From Streptomyces echinatus (GTDB taxonomy: Bacteria; Actinomycetota; Actinomycetes; Streptomycetales; Streptomycetaceae), in NCBI RefSeq assembly GCF_014203595.1, contig NZ_JACHJK010000020.1:52947-116946 (forward strand): 64,000 nt of DNA, in the 5' to 3' direction. The notes under the pieces were generated by a model. The model did no database searches. It was not told the DNA's origin and saw nothing but the letters and a program-made list of their open reading frames with translations. Every line of letters begins with the position of its first letter. Positions within the stretch are counted from its first letter, which is position 1. A program made the position numbers and the translations under genes. Shown here piece after piece: positions 43,291 to 51,235 of the stretch.

Positions 43291-44427
43291 TCACCGGGTG
43301 CTTCGCGCGGTCTCCGGCGAGGCGCTGTCGCGCACGCGCACCGCGAGGGCGGCGACGTCGTCGTTGAGTCCACCGCCGCTGTGGTGGAGCAGATCCTTGT
43401 GCAGCGTGTCGAGCAGAGCCCTGGGTTCGGTCGAGGTCTGGCGGCTCATCCAGTCCTGCAGGGCGAAGAACTCACCTTCGCCGTTGCGGCTCTCGATGAC
43501 GCCGTCCGTGTAGAAGAGCAGCTGGTCACCGGGGGTACAGACGATCGTGTCGGTGCGGTAGTCGGCGCCGAGGAGAGCCGCGAGGTTCAGCATCGGCGAG
43601 GCGGTGGTGGGGTCCAGGACCTGAAGCTTGCCGCGGTGCAGGAGCAGAGGGGGAGGATGCCCGCAGTTGAGCAGCCGGATGCGGTCGCCCTGGTGCGGGA
43701 ACTCGGCCAGCACGACGGTGGTGAACTGCTCCAGCAGGTCCCCGAGGGGAAGCGTGCAGCTGTGCCGGGTGCTGCTGGCGTCCAGGCGGCGGACGATTCC
43801 CTCCAGGGTCGACTCGTCGTACGCGGCCTCCCGGAAGCAGTTGACCACCGCCGCGGCCGCTCCTACCGCGGGCAGGCCCTTGCCCCGTACATCCCCGATG
43901 ATCAGTCTCACGCCGAATGGCGTGGCGACGGCTTCGTAGAAGTCGCCGCCGATCCGGGCCTGAGCCGCGGCCGCGAGGTACATCGACTCGATGTCGACGT
44001 GCCCGACCCGGCGGGGCAGGGGACGCAAGAGCACTTTCTGAGCGGCGTCGGCGACGAGGCGGAGCTGTAGAAACGCCTGTTCCCGCTGGATGCGGACACG
44101 GCACGTGTATGCGGCGGTCACCGTGACCGCGGCGATGGCGCCCACGGTGAACCAGGTGCCCAGATCGGGATAGACAAGGCTCAGCGCAACCATGATCGCT
44201 ACGCAGACCGCGCCCAGCAGAAGGGTCGGCAGCACGGGCCAGACAGACGCTGCAAGGGCCGGGACGGCGGTCAGAAGGCGGCTGAAAGCAATCTTTCTCG
44301 GAGTGGAGAACGCCAGGCTCGTGATGACCACAGTCAAGATCAATGGTGAGAGCAGGGCGAGACTCCACCGCCTACGGAACGGACCACGAGGCCACAACCA
44401 CCCAGTCCAGAGCACGGAAGACAGCAT
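43291..44427 (-). CDS. Membrane-bound SpoIIE/PP2C-type protein phosphatase
   Basis: A protein of about 378 aa from ATG 44427; TTG 44463 is an upstream alternative, and neither has a clear ribosome site. The N-terminal third has about four membrane spans (LALLSPLILTVVITSLAF, PTLLLGAVCVAIMVALSLVY, WFTVGAIAAVTVTAAY). The rest is a PPM-type phosphatase with metal-binding Asp in ARIGGDFYEAV, IIGDVRGKGLPAVG and GGGLNDDVAALAV. Streptomyces has many such proteins, which usually act on anti-anti-sigma factors. No partner gene is adjacent. Confidence 0.88.
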   Translation of the reverse strand: MLSSVLWTGWLWPRGPFRRRWSLALLSPLILTVVITSLAFSTPRKIAFSRLLTAVPALAASVWPVLPTLLLGAVCVAIMVALSLVYPDLGTWFTVGAIAAVTVTAAYTCRVRIQREQAFLQLRLVADAAQKVLLRPLPRRVGHVDIESMYLAAAAQARIGGDFYEAVATPFGVRLIIGDVRGKGLPAVGAAAAVVNCFREAAYDESTLEGIVRRLDASSTRHSCTLPLGDLLEQFTTVVLAEFPHQGDRIRLLNCGHPPPLLLHRGKLQVLDPTTASPMLNLAALLGADYRTDTIVCTPGDQLLFYTDGVIESRNGEGEFFALQDWMSRQTSTEPRALLDTLHKDLLHHSGGGLNDDVAALAVRVRDSASPETARSTR

Positions 44428-44546
44428 AACGGCATATACCCGGCATAGTGACTCGGAACGCAAGCGCTGCCGTCACTTGGCGTACGGCGGAGCGCCCGCC
44501 GGGGGCCTCATCGTTCGAGCGCACCGCCACGACCGTTGATGCGGAA

Positions 44547-44569
44547 GTACTTTTGTATCGCGAAAGTAC
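44547..44569. promoter_or_regulatory. Candidate operator of the membrane protein/regulator pair
   Basis: An inverted repeat GTACTTT-(9)-AAAGTAC lies about 50 bases before the start of the membrane-protein gene, in a locally AT-richer stretch that also has TTGATG to its left. The position suggests the binding site of the winged-helix protein encoded two genes on. Confidence 0.55.
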
Positions 44570-44617
44570 ATGCAACAATGAGGCGCAAGCGCCACAGCAC
44601 GGAGAAACGGGGAGTTC

Positions 44618-45121
44618 ATGTCGAGCAGCGAGTACTACGCCTCAGCCAGGGCCCGGGGCGATCTGCGGGCCGCGGAGCGGGCCCGGCTGGCCGCCAACAC
44701 TCCGCCTCCCCTGCCCGCGTGGTGGGCGCCGGTGGCGGGCATCACCCACGGCCTCGGGATGGCCCTGGCCGCGGGTCCTCTCTTGTACGAGGCGGACGGC
44801 ACGGCCCGCGGGCTCGTGCTGCTGCTCGTCATGGTCGCGGCGCTTGCCGCCTTCCCGGTCATGTGCGTGGTCCGGGTCCTCCGCATGCGGGTCCGCTCCT
44901 GGCCACCGCGTGGCGCCGGGAGGCAGCGCATGCTCCTCGAAAGCCTTCCGGTGGCTGCCTACGGGATCGCCGGCCTCGCGTTCCTCACGTTCGGACAAGG
45001 CGTGGGCGCCGTCGTCCTGGGAGTACTCGGCGGAGGTTCCCTCTGGTGGCGGGAGACCCGCAAGAACGCCCTGGCCGCCGAGGCGCGGGCGACACCGGGC
45101 ACCTCGGGGAGCGCGGAGTGA
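44618..45121 (+). CDS. Membrane protein of a regulator-coupled pair
   Basis: A protein of 167 aa from ATG 44618. After a charged N-terminus rich in Arg and Ala (YYASARARGDLRAAERARLA), about four membrane segments follow (PVAGITHGLGMALAAGPLLY, GLVLLLVMVAALAAFPVM, AAYGIAGLAFLTFGQGVGAV, VVLGVLGGGSLWW). It overlaps the regulator gene by GTGA. The genus-typical pairing of such a protein with a small winged-helix regulator suggests that they respond to the same signal. Function unknown. Confidence 0.8.
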   Translation: MSSSEYYASARARGDLRAAERARLAANTPPPLPAWWAPVAGITHGLGMALAAGPLLYEADGTARGLVLLLVMVAALAAFPVMCVVRVLRMRVRSWPPRGAGRQRMLLESLPVAAYGIAGLAFLTFGQGVGAVVLGVLGGGSLWWRETRKNALAAEARATPGTSGSAE

Positions 45122-45507
45122 ACCCGGCCGAACCACCGGCGCTGGACCAGGTCATCCACCATCCGACGCGACTGACCATGATGGCCTTCCTCGCCGGATG
45201 CGCCGAGGCCGAGTTCGCCGCTGTCCGCGCTTACTGCCAGGTCTCCGACGCGAGCGTCAGCCGCATCGCGACGGCCCTGGAGGAGGCCGGGTACCTCAAG
45301 ATCCGCAAGGGAGCGGTCGGCCGCCGTCCGCGCACATGGCTGTCGCTGACCCAGGCCGGCCGCAAGGCGCTCAAGCAGCACCTCGCCGCGCTCCAGACCA
45401 TCGCCGACGCCGCGGAGGCGGCGGGCGCGGAGGCGGCGGGCGCGGACGCGGCGGGCGCGGACGCGGCGGGCGCGGACGCGGCCGAGGCACACGAGCCGGG
45501 CGGCTGA
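45118..45507 (+). CDS. Winged-helix (MarR/PadR-like) transcriptional regulator
   Basis: A protein of 129 aa beginning with GTG 45118 and overlapping the upstream stop by four bases. The core is a winged helix: VIHHPTRLTMMAFLAG, recognition helix VSDASVSRIATALEEAGYL, wing KIRKGAVGRRPRTWLSLTQAG. This subgroup binds short inverted repeats as a dimer, and a matching palindrome lies at 44547-44569 ahead of the two-gene unit, so autoregulation is likely. The last 30 residues are a pentapeptide repeat (AEAAG/ADAAG) that is not part of the conserved fold. Confidence 0.88.
   Translation: MNPAEPPALDQVIHHPTRLTMMAFLAGCAEAEFAAVRAYCQVSDASVSRIATALEEAGYLKIRKGAVGRRPRTWLSLTQAGRKALKQHLAALQTIADAAEAAGAEAAGADAAGADAAGADAAEAHEPGG
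45412..45486 (+). repeat. 15-base tandem repeat, five copies, in the regulator C-terminus
   Basis: Five 15-base units of the type GCGGACGCGGCGGGC (two early copies have GAG in place of GAC) encode AEAAG and ADAAG pentapeptides. Units three to five are nearly identical, so copy number may vary between strains. Confidence 0.85.
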
Positions 45508-45599
45508 GCCGTGCTCGGCGGGGCGGTCGGGCCGTCGGCTCCTCGCCGCGTCGGGCACATCGCCGCGGCGGGCGGGGTGCCGCCCCGCGCCCCGCCGAG

Positions 45600-46060
45600 C
45601 CGTAGACTGCGACGGCGGCCGCGGCCGCCTTGCCGATCGATCCTGCCGCCGTCGCTCGGACAGGCTCAGGCTTCAGCTCCCCGGCGCTTCCGCCGTCGAA
45701 CTGGGAGCCGGTCTTCGTCCTCGAAGGCCGGCAGATGATCTGGCCCGGCAGCGGACTGCCCGATCAGCCTCCTGCCGGGCCCGAGACCGGTGTGGTCGAG
45801 CTGGGCGCGGAGAGTGTGCCCAAGAGGCTCGGCCTCATCGCCCGGACCCAACCGGGGCCGTTCCGGCCGCGCACCCATGAGCTCGGTACCTATCTCGGCA
45901 TTCGCGACAACGGCACCCTGGTGGCGATGGCGGGCGAACGCCTCCGTCCGCCGGGCTGGACCGAGATCAGCGCGCCCTGCACCGCCCCCGAGGCACGCGG
46001 GCGAGGCCACGCGGCCCTCCTGGTGAGCGCCCTCCTCGCGCGCATCGCCGCTCGGAACGA
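45600..46060 (+). pseudogene. Decayed GNAT acetyltransferase
   Basis: A forward frame (within 45630-46409) encodes a clear GNAT core: VVELGAESVPKRLGLIARTQ, then TYLGIRDNGTLVAMAGERL, then GWTEISAPCTAPEARGRGHA with the acetyl-CoA loop, then LLVSALLARIAAR. After this the family's last segment (the LHV...N...AIxLYExLGF part) is missing and the frame continues into unrelated sequence. The N-terminal third is also eroded, with no credible start. It is therefore read as a pseudogene truncated at both ends; boundaries are approximate. Confidence 0.6.
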
Positions 46061-46177
46061 CCCGCAAGAGCGTGACCTTTCGCGGATTCCGTACTCCGTG
46101 ACGGCCTCCCGCCCACCGTCTTCAGCGTGGGGCGCGCGTAGCCCCGGCTCGTCGGCGAGACGTCGGCCAGGGTCCGG

Positions 46178-47008
46178 TCAGCCGGAGGGCAGCGGTCGGC
46201 TCCCGTCCGGGTACAGGCGGTCGGTGAGGAAGGCCAGGATCTCGTCGCGGGCCCGGACCGTGGGGTGCCCGGCCTCGTCGACGAGATGGGCGGTGACGAC
46301 GCTGTGCGGGGTGCCGACCAGGTCGGCGAAGAAGGGCGGCGGGGCCGGGTTGGCGGCGCTGTCCGGGAGGACGCGCCCGTCGAAGGCGTCGCCGAGCAGC
46401 GCGCGGTAGGCCGCGAAGCGCTGCCCCGTGCACCAGCGGTCGCCCTCGAAGCGGTAGGCGAGGACGGTGAGCCCGTCCCGGTCGAGCCGCTCGCGCACCG
46501 CGCGCGCGTCCGCCGCGTCGAGTTCCAGTCCACCGGGGTCGTCGAGCGGCAGCGACGGATGGTTGACCACCGGTGCGATCACCGCCGGCTCCAGGGCCAT
46601 GGTGAGGGCGAAGTTGCCGGTGAAGCACAGGCCGATCGCGCCCACCCCCGGCCCGCCGCACGTCGCGTGGACCTGGCGTGCCAGGCCGCGCAGCCAGACC
46701 GTCACCGGGCTGGTGCCGCCCCCGGCGAAGGCGCGGAACTCCGCGCTGACACAGGCGCGGCGTACGACCTCCCGGCCGCCCTCGGCCGTGGGGAAGGCAC
46801 CGTCCGTCCCGAACAGGGAGGGCACATGGACGGTGAAACCCGCGTCCCGCACCCAGCGCGCGAGCCGCAGGACGTCGGGGCTGATGCCCGGCATCTCGGG
46901 CAGCACCACGACGGCCGGCCCGGCCCCGGCCACGTACACCGTCTTCTCCACCCCCTCCACGGCCATGCTCCGGCGGGTGAAGTCACTGATCGGATCGTCG
47001 TCGCTCAT
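46178..47008 (-). CDS. Dienelactone-hydrolase-family alpha/beta hydrolase
   Basis: A protein of 276 aa from ATG 47008. The nucleophile elbow GLCFTGNFAL has Cys in the position used by dienelactone hydrolases. The oxyanion region (VVVLPEMPGISP) and a C-terminal His in LVDEAGHPTVRARDEI complete the triad layout. Such enzymes open lactones or cleave activated esters in aromatic-ring degradation, but no such pathway is adjacent. It diverges from the AraC-type regulator gene 140 bases away, which may control it. Substrate unknown. Confidence 0.85.
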   Translation of the reverse strand: MSDDDPISDFTRRSMAVEGVEKTVYVAGAGPAVVVLPEMPGISPDVLRLARWVRDAGFTVHVPSLFGTDGAFPTAEGGREVVRRACVSAEFRAFAGGGTSPVTVWLRGLARQVHATCGGPGVGAIGLCFTGNFALTMALEPAVIAPVVNHPSLPLDDPGGLELDAADARAVRERLDRDGLTVLAYRFEGDRWCTGQRFAAYRALLGDAFDGRVLPDSAANPAPPPFFADLVGTPHSVVTAHLVDEAGHPTVRARDEILAFLTDRLYPDGSRPLPSG

Positions 47009-47148
47009 GGGGGCCAGCCTGGTCCCCGGACCGGCCGCCGGGTGAGGGGCGGGATCGCCAAGGCCAGGGGTAATCTCGCCACGGCACGAGAGGCGAGCGG
47101 TACCCGGCCGTCGGCGCCGGGCCGGGGACACCAGGGGGTGCGGGAGCG

Positions 47149-48216
47149 GTGGCGGAGGCGGCACGTCAGGCGGAGGACGGTACGGGTCCGGGCGCCGGGC
47201 CGGGGGCGCTGCGGGTCGGGGTGCTGGCGTACCCGGGCTGCTTCGCGTCCGAAGTGTTCGGCGTCCCCGACCTGTTGACGATGGCCGGGCATGTCGCCGG
47301 GGACGCGCCCGCCTACCGGGTGTCGGTCGTCTCGCCCCGACGCCGGGTCACCGCCTCGGGTGGCGCCATCCTGGACGTACGTCCCCTGCGCGAGGTCGAC
47401 GTCCTCGTGGTCCCCGGCTTCGAACTGCGCCCGGACACGGACCTGGACGCGCGGCTCGCCCGACTCGCCCCCGAGGTCGCGGCGATCCGCGCGCAGGCCG
47501 CCGCCGGCACCGCCGTCGTCTCCCTCTGCGTCGGCGCGTTCCTGCTCGCCGAGGCCGGACTCCTCGACCGGCGCCGGGCCACCACCTCCTGGCTGCACGC
47601 CGGTGAGCTGGCCAGGCGCTGCCCGGACGCCGATGTGCGGCCCGAGCACCTGGTCGTCACCGACACGGGGGTGACGACCACGGCCGCCTTCAGCGCCATG
47701 TACGACTTCGCGCTGGACCTGATCCGCCGGCACCACGGCGAGCGGGTGGCCCGCGCCACCGCCCGGCTGACCCTCGTCGACGACGCACGGACCTCCCAGA
47801 CCCCGTACGTCGACCCGCGGCTCCTCCCGCAGCCCGGCCGCGAGTTCTCCCATCAGGTCATGCGGCGGCTCGATCAGAACCTCGCCGAGCGGTACGACCT
47901 CGCGGCCCTCGCGGACGCCTTCCGGGTCAGCACCCGCACGCTGCTGCGCCGCTTCGCCGAGGAGACCGGACGCAGCCCGCTGGCGCATCTGCAGGCTTCC
48001 CGGATCCGCCGCGCCCGCCATCTCCTGGAGACCACCGACCGCACGGTCGCCGCCGTCGCAGCGGCCGTCGGCTACCAGGACCCCGGCACCTTCGCCACCC
48101 TCTTCGCCCGCCACACCGGCCGGCGCCCGAGCGCCTACCGGTCCGCCTTCCGCCGCACGGCCCGGGCGACCGCCGCGGACGACGGCGTCCGGAACCGGCT
48201 CGGAAGGCGCCCGTAG
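47149..48216 (+). CDS. GlxA-type AraC-family transcriptional regulator
   Basis: A protein of 355 aa from GTG 47149. The N-terminal part (about 20-190) is a DJ-1/PfpI (GATase1-like) domain (VGVLAYPGCFASEVFGVPD, then VVSLCVGAFLLAEAGLLDRR with the Cys elbow). The C-terminal 100 residues are an AraC double helix-turn-helix (LAALADAFRVSTRTLLRRF, then VAAVAAAVGYQDPGTFATLF). It is divergent to the dienelactone hydrolase gene, a common regulator-target layout. The ligand is unknown. Confidence 0.9.
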   Translation: MAEAARQAEDGTGPGAGPGALRVGVLAYPGCFASEVFGVPDLLTMAGHVAGDAPAYRVSVVSPRRRVTASGGAILDVRPLREVDVLVVPGFELRPDTDLDARLARLAPEVAAIRAQAAAGTAVVSLCVGAFLLAEAGLLDRRRATTSWLHAGELARRCPDADVRPEHLVVTDTGVTTTAAFSAMYDFALDLIRRHHGERVARATARLTLVDDARTSQTPYVDPRLLPQPGREFSHQVMRRLDQNLAERYDLAALADAFRVSTRTLLRRFAEETGRSPLAHLQASRIRRARHLLETTDRTVAAVAAAVGYQDPGTFATLFARHTGRRPSAYRSAFRRTARATAADDGVRNRLGRRP

Positions 48217-48327
48217 AGCGGTCCGCTCTCACCTTCGCGGGGTGGTACCCGACGGCCGAAAGGTCAGGCCGCGCAGTGGGCGGCAGCAGCCCGCCGCCGA
48301 GGAGGGAGTCGGCGACGCCCGGCCCGC

Positions 48328-50457
48328 TCAGCCCTGTCGCAGCTCGTCGAGCATGTCGCTCGCGAGTTCGATGTGACGGTGTCCGGGTTCCAGCACACGC
48401 CGCGCGTCGCGGAGGACCTGAGCGAGGTCCTCCCCGGCCTCGGTGGTGCGGCCTTGCGACAGCAGCGCCTGGCACCTTTGCAGGCGGGTATGTATCACGT
48501 GTGGATGCTCGGTGCCGAGGACACGGCTCCGGTCGGTCACGAGCCGGCCGAATGCCGCCGCCGCCTCGGCGGCGTGACCCGCTCGGGCAGTGAACACCGC
48601 CTGGGTGCTGACGATCGCGAGTGTGTGCGGGGAGTCCGGCCCCAGGCATCGCCGCGCGTCCCGCAGAAGCAGGCGCAACTCCTCCTGGGCGTCAGCGAGA
48701 GTGCCCGTGAGGCTGGAGAACCAGATGAGGCTGCGGCGCGTGGCGAGAACCTGAGGGTGATCGGGGCCCTCCTCGCGTAATCGGTCGGCCAGGAGAGTCC
48801 TCAACTGCAGGACCGCCGTGCGCGAGTCGCCCGCCTCTCCGGTGAAGTAGGCGCGCTGATGCCTGGCGGCCAGCGTATCGGCATGGTTCGGCCCGAGCGC
48901 CGCCGTCGTGTCGACCACCAGTTCACCGAACGCCGCCGCGGCCACGGCCGTGTCACCGGCCTCCCCTCTGAAGAAGGCCAGCTGATGTCGCGCGGCGAGC
49001 GTGTCGGGATGGCACCAGCCGAGTTCGGCGCGTCGGCGCCGCACGACGTCCTCGAGATCGCCGACTGCCTGGCGGGGCCAGCCACGGTCCCCGACGGCGA
49101 TCGCCAGCAGGTAGTCCGCGCCGGCCGCTCCCCCGCTCCGGGCCAGTTCCAGGGCGGCGACCGCACGCGACAACTGGTTCGCCTGATGGGCGACCAGCCC
49201 CATGTCGTAGGCGTCGGTGGGATCCACTCGGGTCAGCAGCGCCTCCCACAGGTGATCCGGCACGGGTGACAGCCCCGGCTTGTTCAGCAGGTAGTCGAAT
49301 GCCAGGTAGCCCTGACTGTAGTTGCCGACCAGCAGACCGCTCGTGGCGTAGGCGGCCTTACAGGCCCACTGCATCGCCTCCTCGAAGGGCTCGGGCTGCA
49401 GGTCGGGCCCACCGCGCTCGACGAGGTACGGCGGATGGAGTTCCTGCAGCCACTGCCTGCTCACCGGACGCAGCAGCCCCGCCCGCCGGCAGTCGACGGC
49501 GGTGGCCACGACGGCCGCGCCACGGGGGTTGGCCCCGGGCGCCCAGGCGTTCTCCCACGCGGCCAGCAACTCCGGCCCCGCGGCCACCACTTCGGCGACA
49601 CCGAAGCGGTCGCAGCTCTTCAGAGCGAGCCTGATCCGTGGGTCGGCCTGATACCGCGTGGCACGCTGCTGCTCGGCCGGTGACCAGTGGCGAGCGAGGC
49701 GAATCTTCCTCGCCCGGTCCAGTACCTCCCGCTCGACCCGCCACGCGTCCCGGTCGGAACCGGTGAGCCTGCTCTCCTCCCGGGCGTCGTAGCGGCGGTA
49801 CTCCTCGGACCGCATCGTCGCCAGGACCACGGCACGATCGGTCCGGCCCTGGAGCAGACCCGCCAGCATGGAGGAGGTCAGTCCGTCGGCGCCCAGGTAG
49901 TTCTCCAGGTCGTCCAGCCACAGGACGGCACGCTTGCTGCGCCGGGTCTCCTCGATGGCGGCGGCGAGAGCGGATCTGTTCAGGGGGCGTACGAAGGCGT
50001 GCCGGGGAAAGAGCGCCCGCGTGACCTCGTACGCCAGGCGCGTCTTGCCGGCGGTCGACTCCCCCAGGATGAGGACGAAGTCCTCCCGCGCCAATGCCGC
50101 GCGCAGCACGGGCTCCGCATCGCGTTCCACGTACGGGGGCGCCGACCGGTCGAGTTGGCCGTCCGCCGGGTGCACGCCGGCCAGTTCCGGGCGGACCAGC
50201 TGACCGCATCTGGGGATGCCTCCCGACGTGGTCCGCAGCAGGGCTCCGGCGTGCGAACGAGACCGCTGCGGCCGCATGTTGTCCGCGACGAGGGTGTACA
50301 CGGCCGTGACCGCCGCACCGATTCCGGTGGCGAGCGGACCGGTGGTCCAGGTGGCGGCGAGCCCCAACGCACCGGCACCGAGGCCTACCGCCGTCAGGTA
50401 TCTCAGCCACCCTCGGCCGCGGCCCTCGCGAAGATTTGGCAACACGCCGACCCCCAT
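48328..50457 (-). CDS. Membrane-anchored NTPase with TPR-like repeats
   Basis: A protein of 709 aa from ATG 50457, whose ribosome site is weak. Two predicted membrane spans come first (LTAVGLGAGALGLAATW, PLATGIGAAVTAVYTLVA). A P-loop NTPase follows with Walker A LGESTAGKTR (131-140) and Walker B AVLWLDDLENYLG near 175. The second half has TPR-type repeats built on the pattern G..HPDTLAARHQLAFFRGEAGD (at least four copies, last near VLRDARRVLEPGH). The architecture is STAND-like: NTPase plus repeat sensor. Its role is unknown, and a signalling or defence function is inference. No effector domain (protease, nuclease) is visible. Confidence 0.82.
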   Translation of the reverse strand: MGVGVLPNLREGRGRGWLRYLTAVGLGAGALGLAATWTTGPLATGIGAAVTAVYTLVADNMRPQRSRSHAGALLRTTSGGIPRCGQLVRPELAGVHPADGQLDRSAPPYVERDAEPVLRAALAREDFVLILGESTAGKTRLAYEVTRALFPRHAFVRPLNRSALAAAIEETRRSKRAVLWLDDLENYLGADGLTSSMLAGLLQGRTDRAVVLATMRSEEYRRYDAREESRLTGSDRDAWRVEREVLDRARKIRLARHWSPAEQQRATRYQADPRIRLALKSCDRFGVAEVVAAGPELLAAWENAWAPGANPRGAAVVATAVDCRRAGLLRPVSRQWLQELHPPYLVERGGPDLQPEPFEEAMQWACKAAYATSGLLVGNYSQGYLAFDYLLNKPGLSPVPDHLWEALLTRVDPTDAYDMGLVAHQANQLSRAVAALELARSGGAAGADYLLAIAVGDRGWPRQAVGDLEDVVRRRRAELGWCHPDTLAARHQLAFFRGEAGDTAVAAAAFGELVVDTTAALGPNHADTLAARHQRAYFTGEAGDSRTAVLQLRTLLADRLREEGPDHPQVLATRRSLIWFSSLTGTLADAQEELRLLLRDARRCLGPDSPHTLAIVSTQAVFTARAGHAAEAAAAFGRLVTDRSRVLGTEHPHVIHTRLQRCQALLSQGRTTEAGEDLAQVLRDARRVLEPGHRHIELASDMLDELRQG

Positions 50458-50655
50458 CGCGCGATGTGGGTACCCATTCTCCTCACCGCATCGGCCCTGT
50501 CGACCGACCGCGTCGACACCACATGGTGCACGGGGCGAGTCGCACGGCCGGTGTGCCTGCCGAGGCCCGTTCCACCGATCGCCGGGCGCCCGGAACGGCG
50601 ACGGCCGCGAGGCGGAGCCCGAGGGCCGCGCCCTCGCGCGGGCGCCGCGAACCTG

Positions 50656-51165
50656 TCAGTTCAGGTCAGTCCTCGGGTCCACGGACCAGTGGTTGGTCCT
50701 GAAGACCCGCCCGGCGAAGGTCACGTCGGTCTCCGAGACGAAGCGGAAGCCGACCGAGCGGCAGATGCCGTTCGAGGCGGTGTTGCTCGTCGCCGGGAAG
50801 GCGTGCACGACTCCCCAGCGGTTCTCGTCCCGGGCCTGCTCCAGGAGGGCGCGGACGGCGCGCTTGCCCAGTCCCCGCCCTTGGAACCGGGGCAGAACCA
50901 TCCAGCCGATCTCGGAGATCGGTCCGTCATCGGTGTGGTGGGACCAGAGGGTCACCGTCCCCGCCACCACCTCGGGGACGGCCGGATCGGGGACGATCAT
51001 CTTGATCCAGGCAAGGCCGGCAGCCGCCTGCTCGGCATCCCGGCGAACCTTGGCCGCCATCTCCTCGCGCGGCTGGGGGCCGCCGAGGTCGGCCATCATG
51101 ACGGGATCACATCGCATCCGGACATAGGCATCGACATCGTCCGGCGATACGTCGCGCAACCTCAC
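50656..51165 (-). CDS. GNAT-family N-acetyltransferase
   Basis: A protein of 169 aa with an excellent GAGGAGG site before GTG 51165. Motifs include MRLRDVSPDDVDAYVRMRCD at the start, the acetyl-CoA loop GWMVLPRFQGRGLGKRAV, and a C-terminal SNGICRSVGFRFVSE. It lies 70 bases downstream of the FAAL-NRPS gene on the same strand. It might be co-transcribed with it, but a hairpin in the gap overlaps its ribosome site. Probably an ordinary small-molecule acetyltransferase; substrate unknown. Confidence 0.86.
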   Translation of the reverse strand: MRLRDVSPDDVDAYVRMRCDPVMMADLGGPQPREEMAAKVRRDAEQAAAGLAWIKMIVPDPAVPEVVAGTVTLWSHHTDDGPISEIGWMVLPRFQGRGLGKRAVRALLEQARDENRWGVVHAFPATSNTASNGICRSVGFRFVSETDVTFAGRVFRTNHWSVDPRTDLN

Positions 51166-51172
51166 TGGACCC

Positions 51173-51191
51173 TCCTCGTGTTCGACGAGGA
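51173..51191 (-). terminator. Hairpin overlapping the acetyltransferase ribosome site
   Basis: TCCTCGT and ACGAGGA pair perfectly over seven bases with a 5-base loop. On the leftward transcript it lies between the NRPS stop and the acetyltransferase start and includes part of the GAGGAGG ribosome site. It could terminate NRPS transcription or hide the ribosome site in read-through RNA. Confidence 0.4.
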
Positions 51192-51235
51192 TCGTCGCAC
51201 AGCCTCGGTCACGCGCCCCGGAGCGTGCGCCCGGT

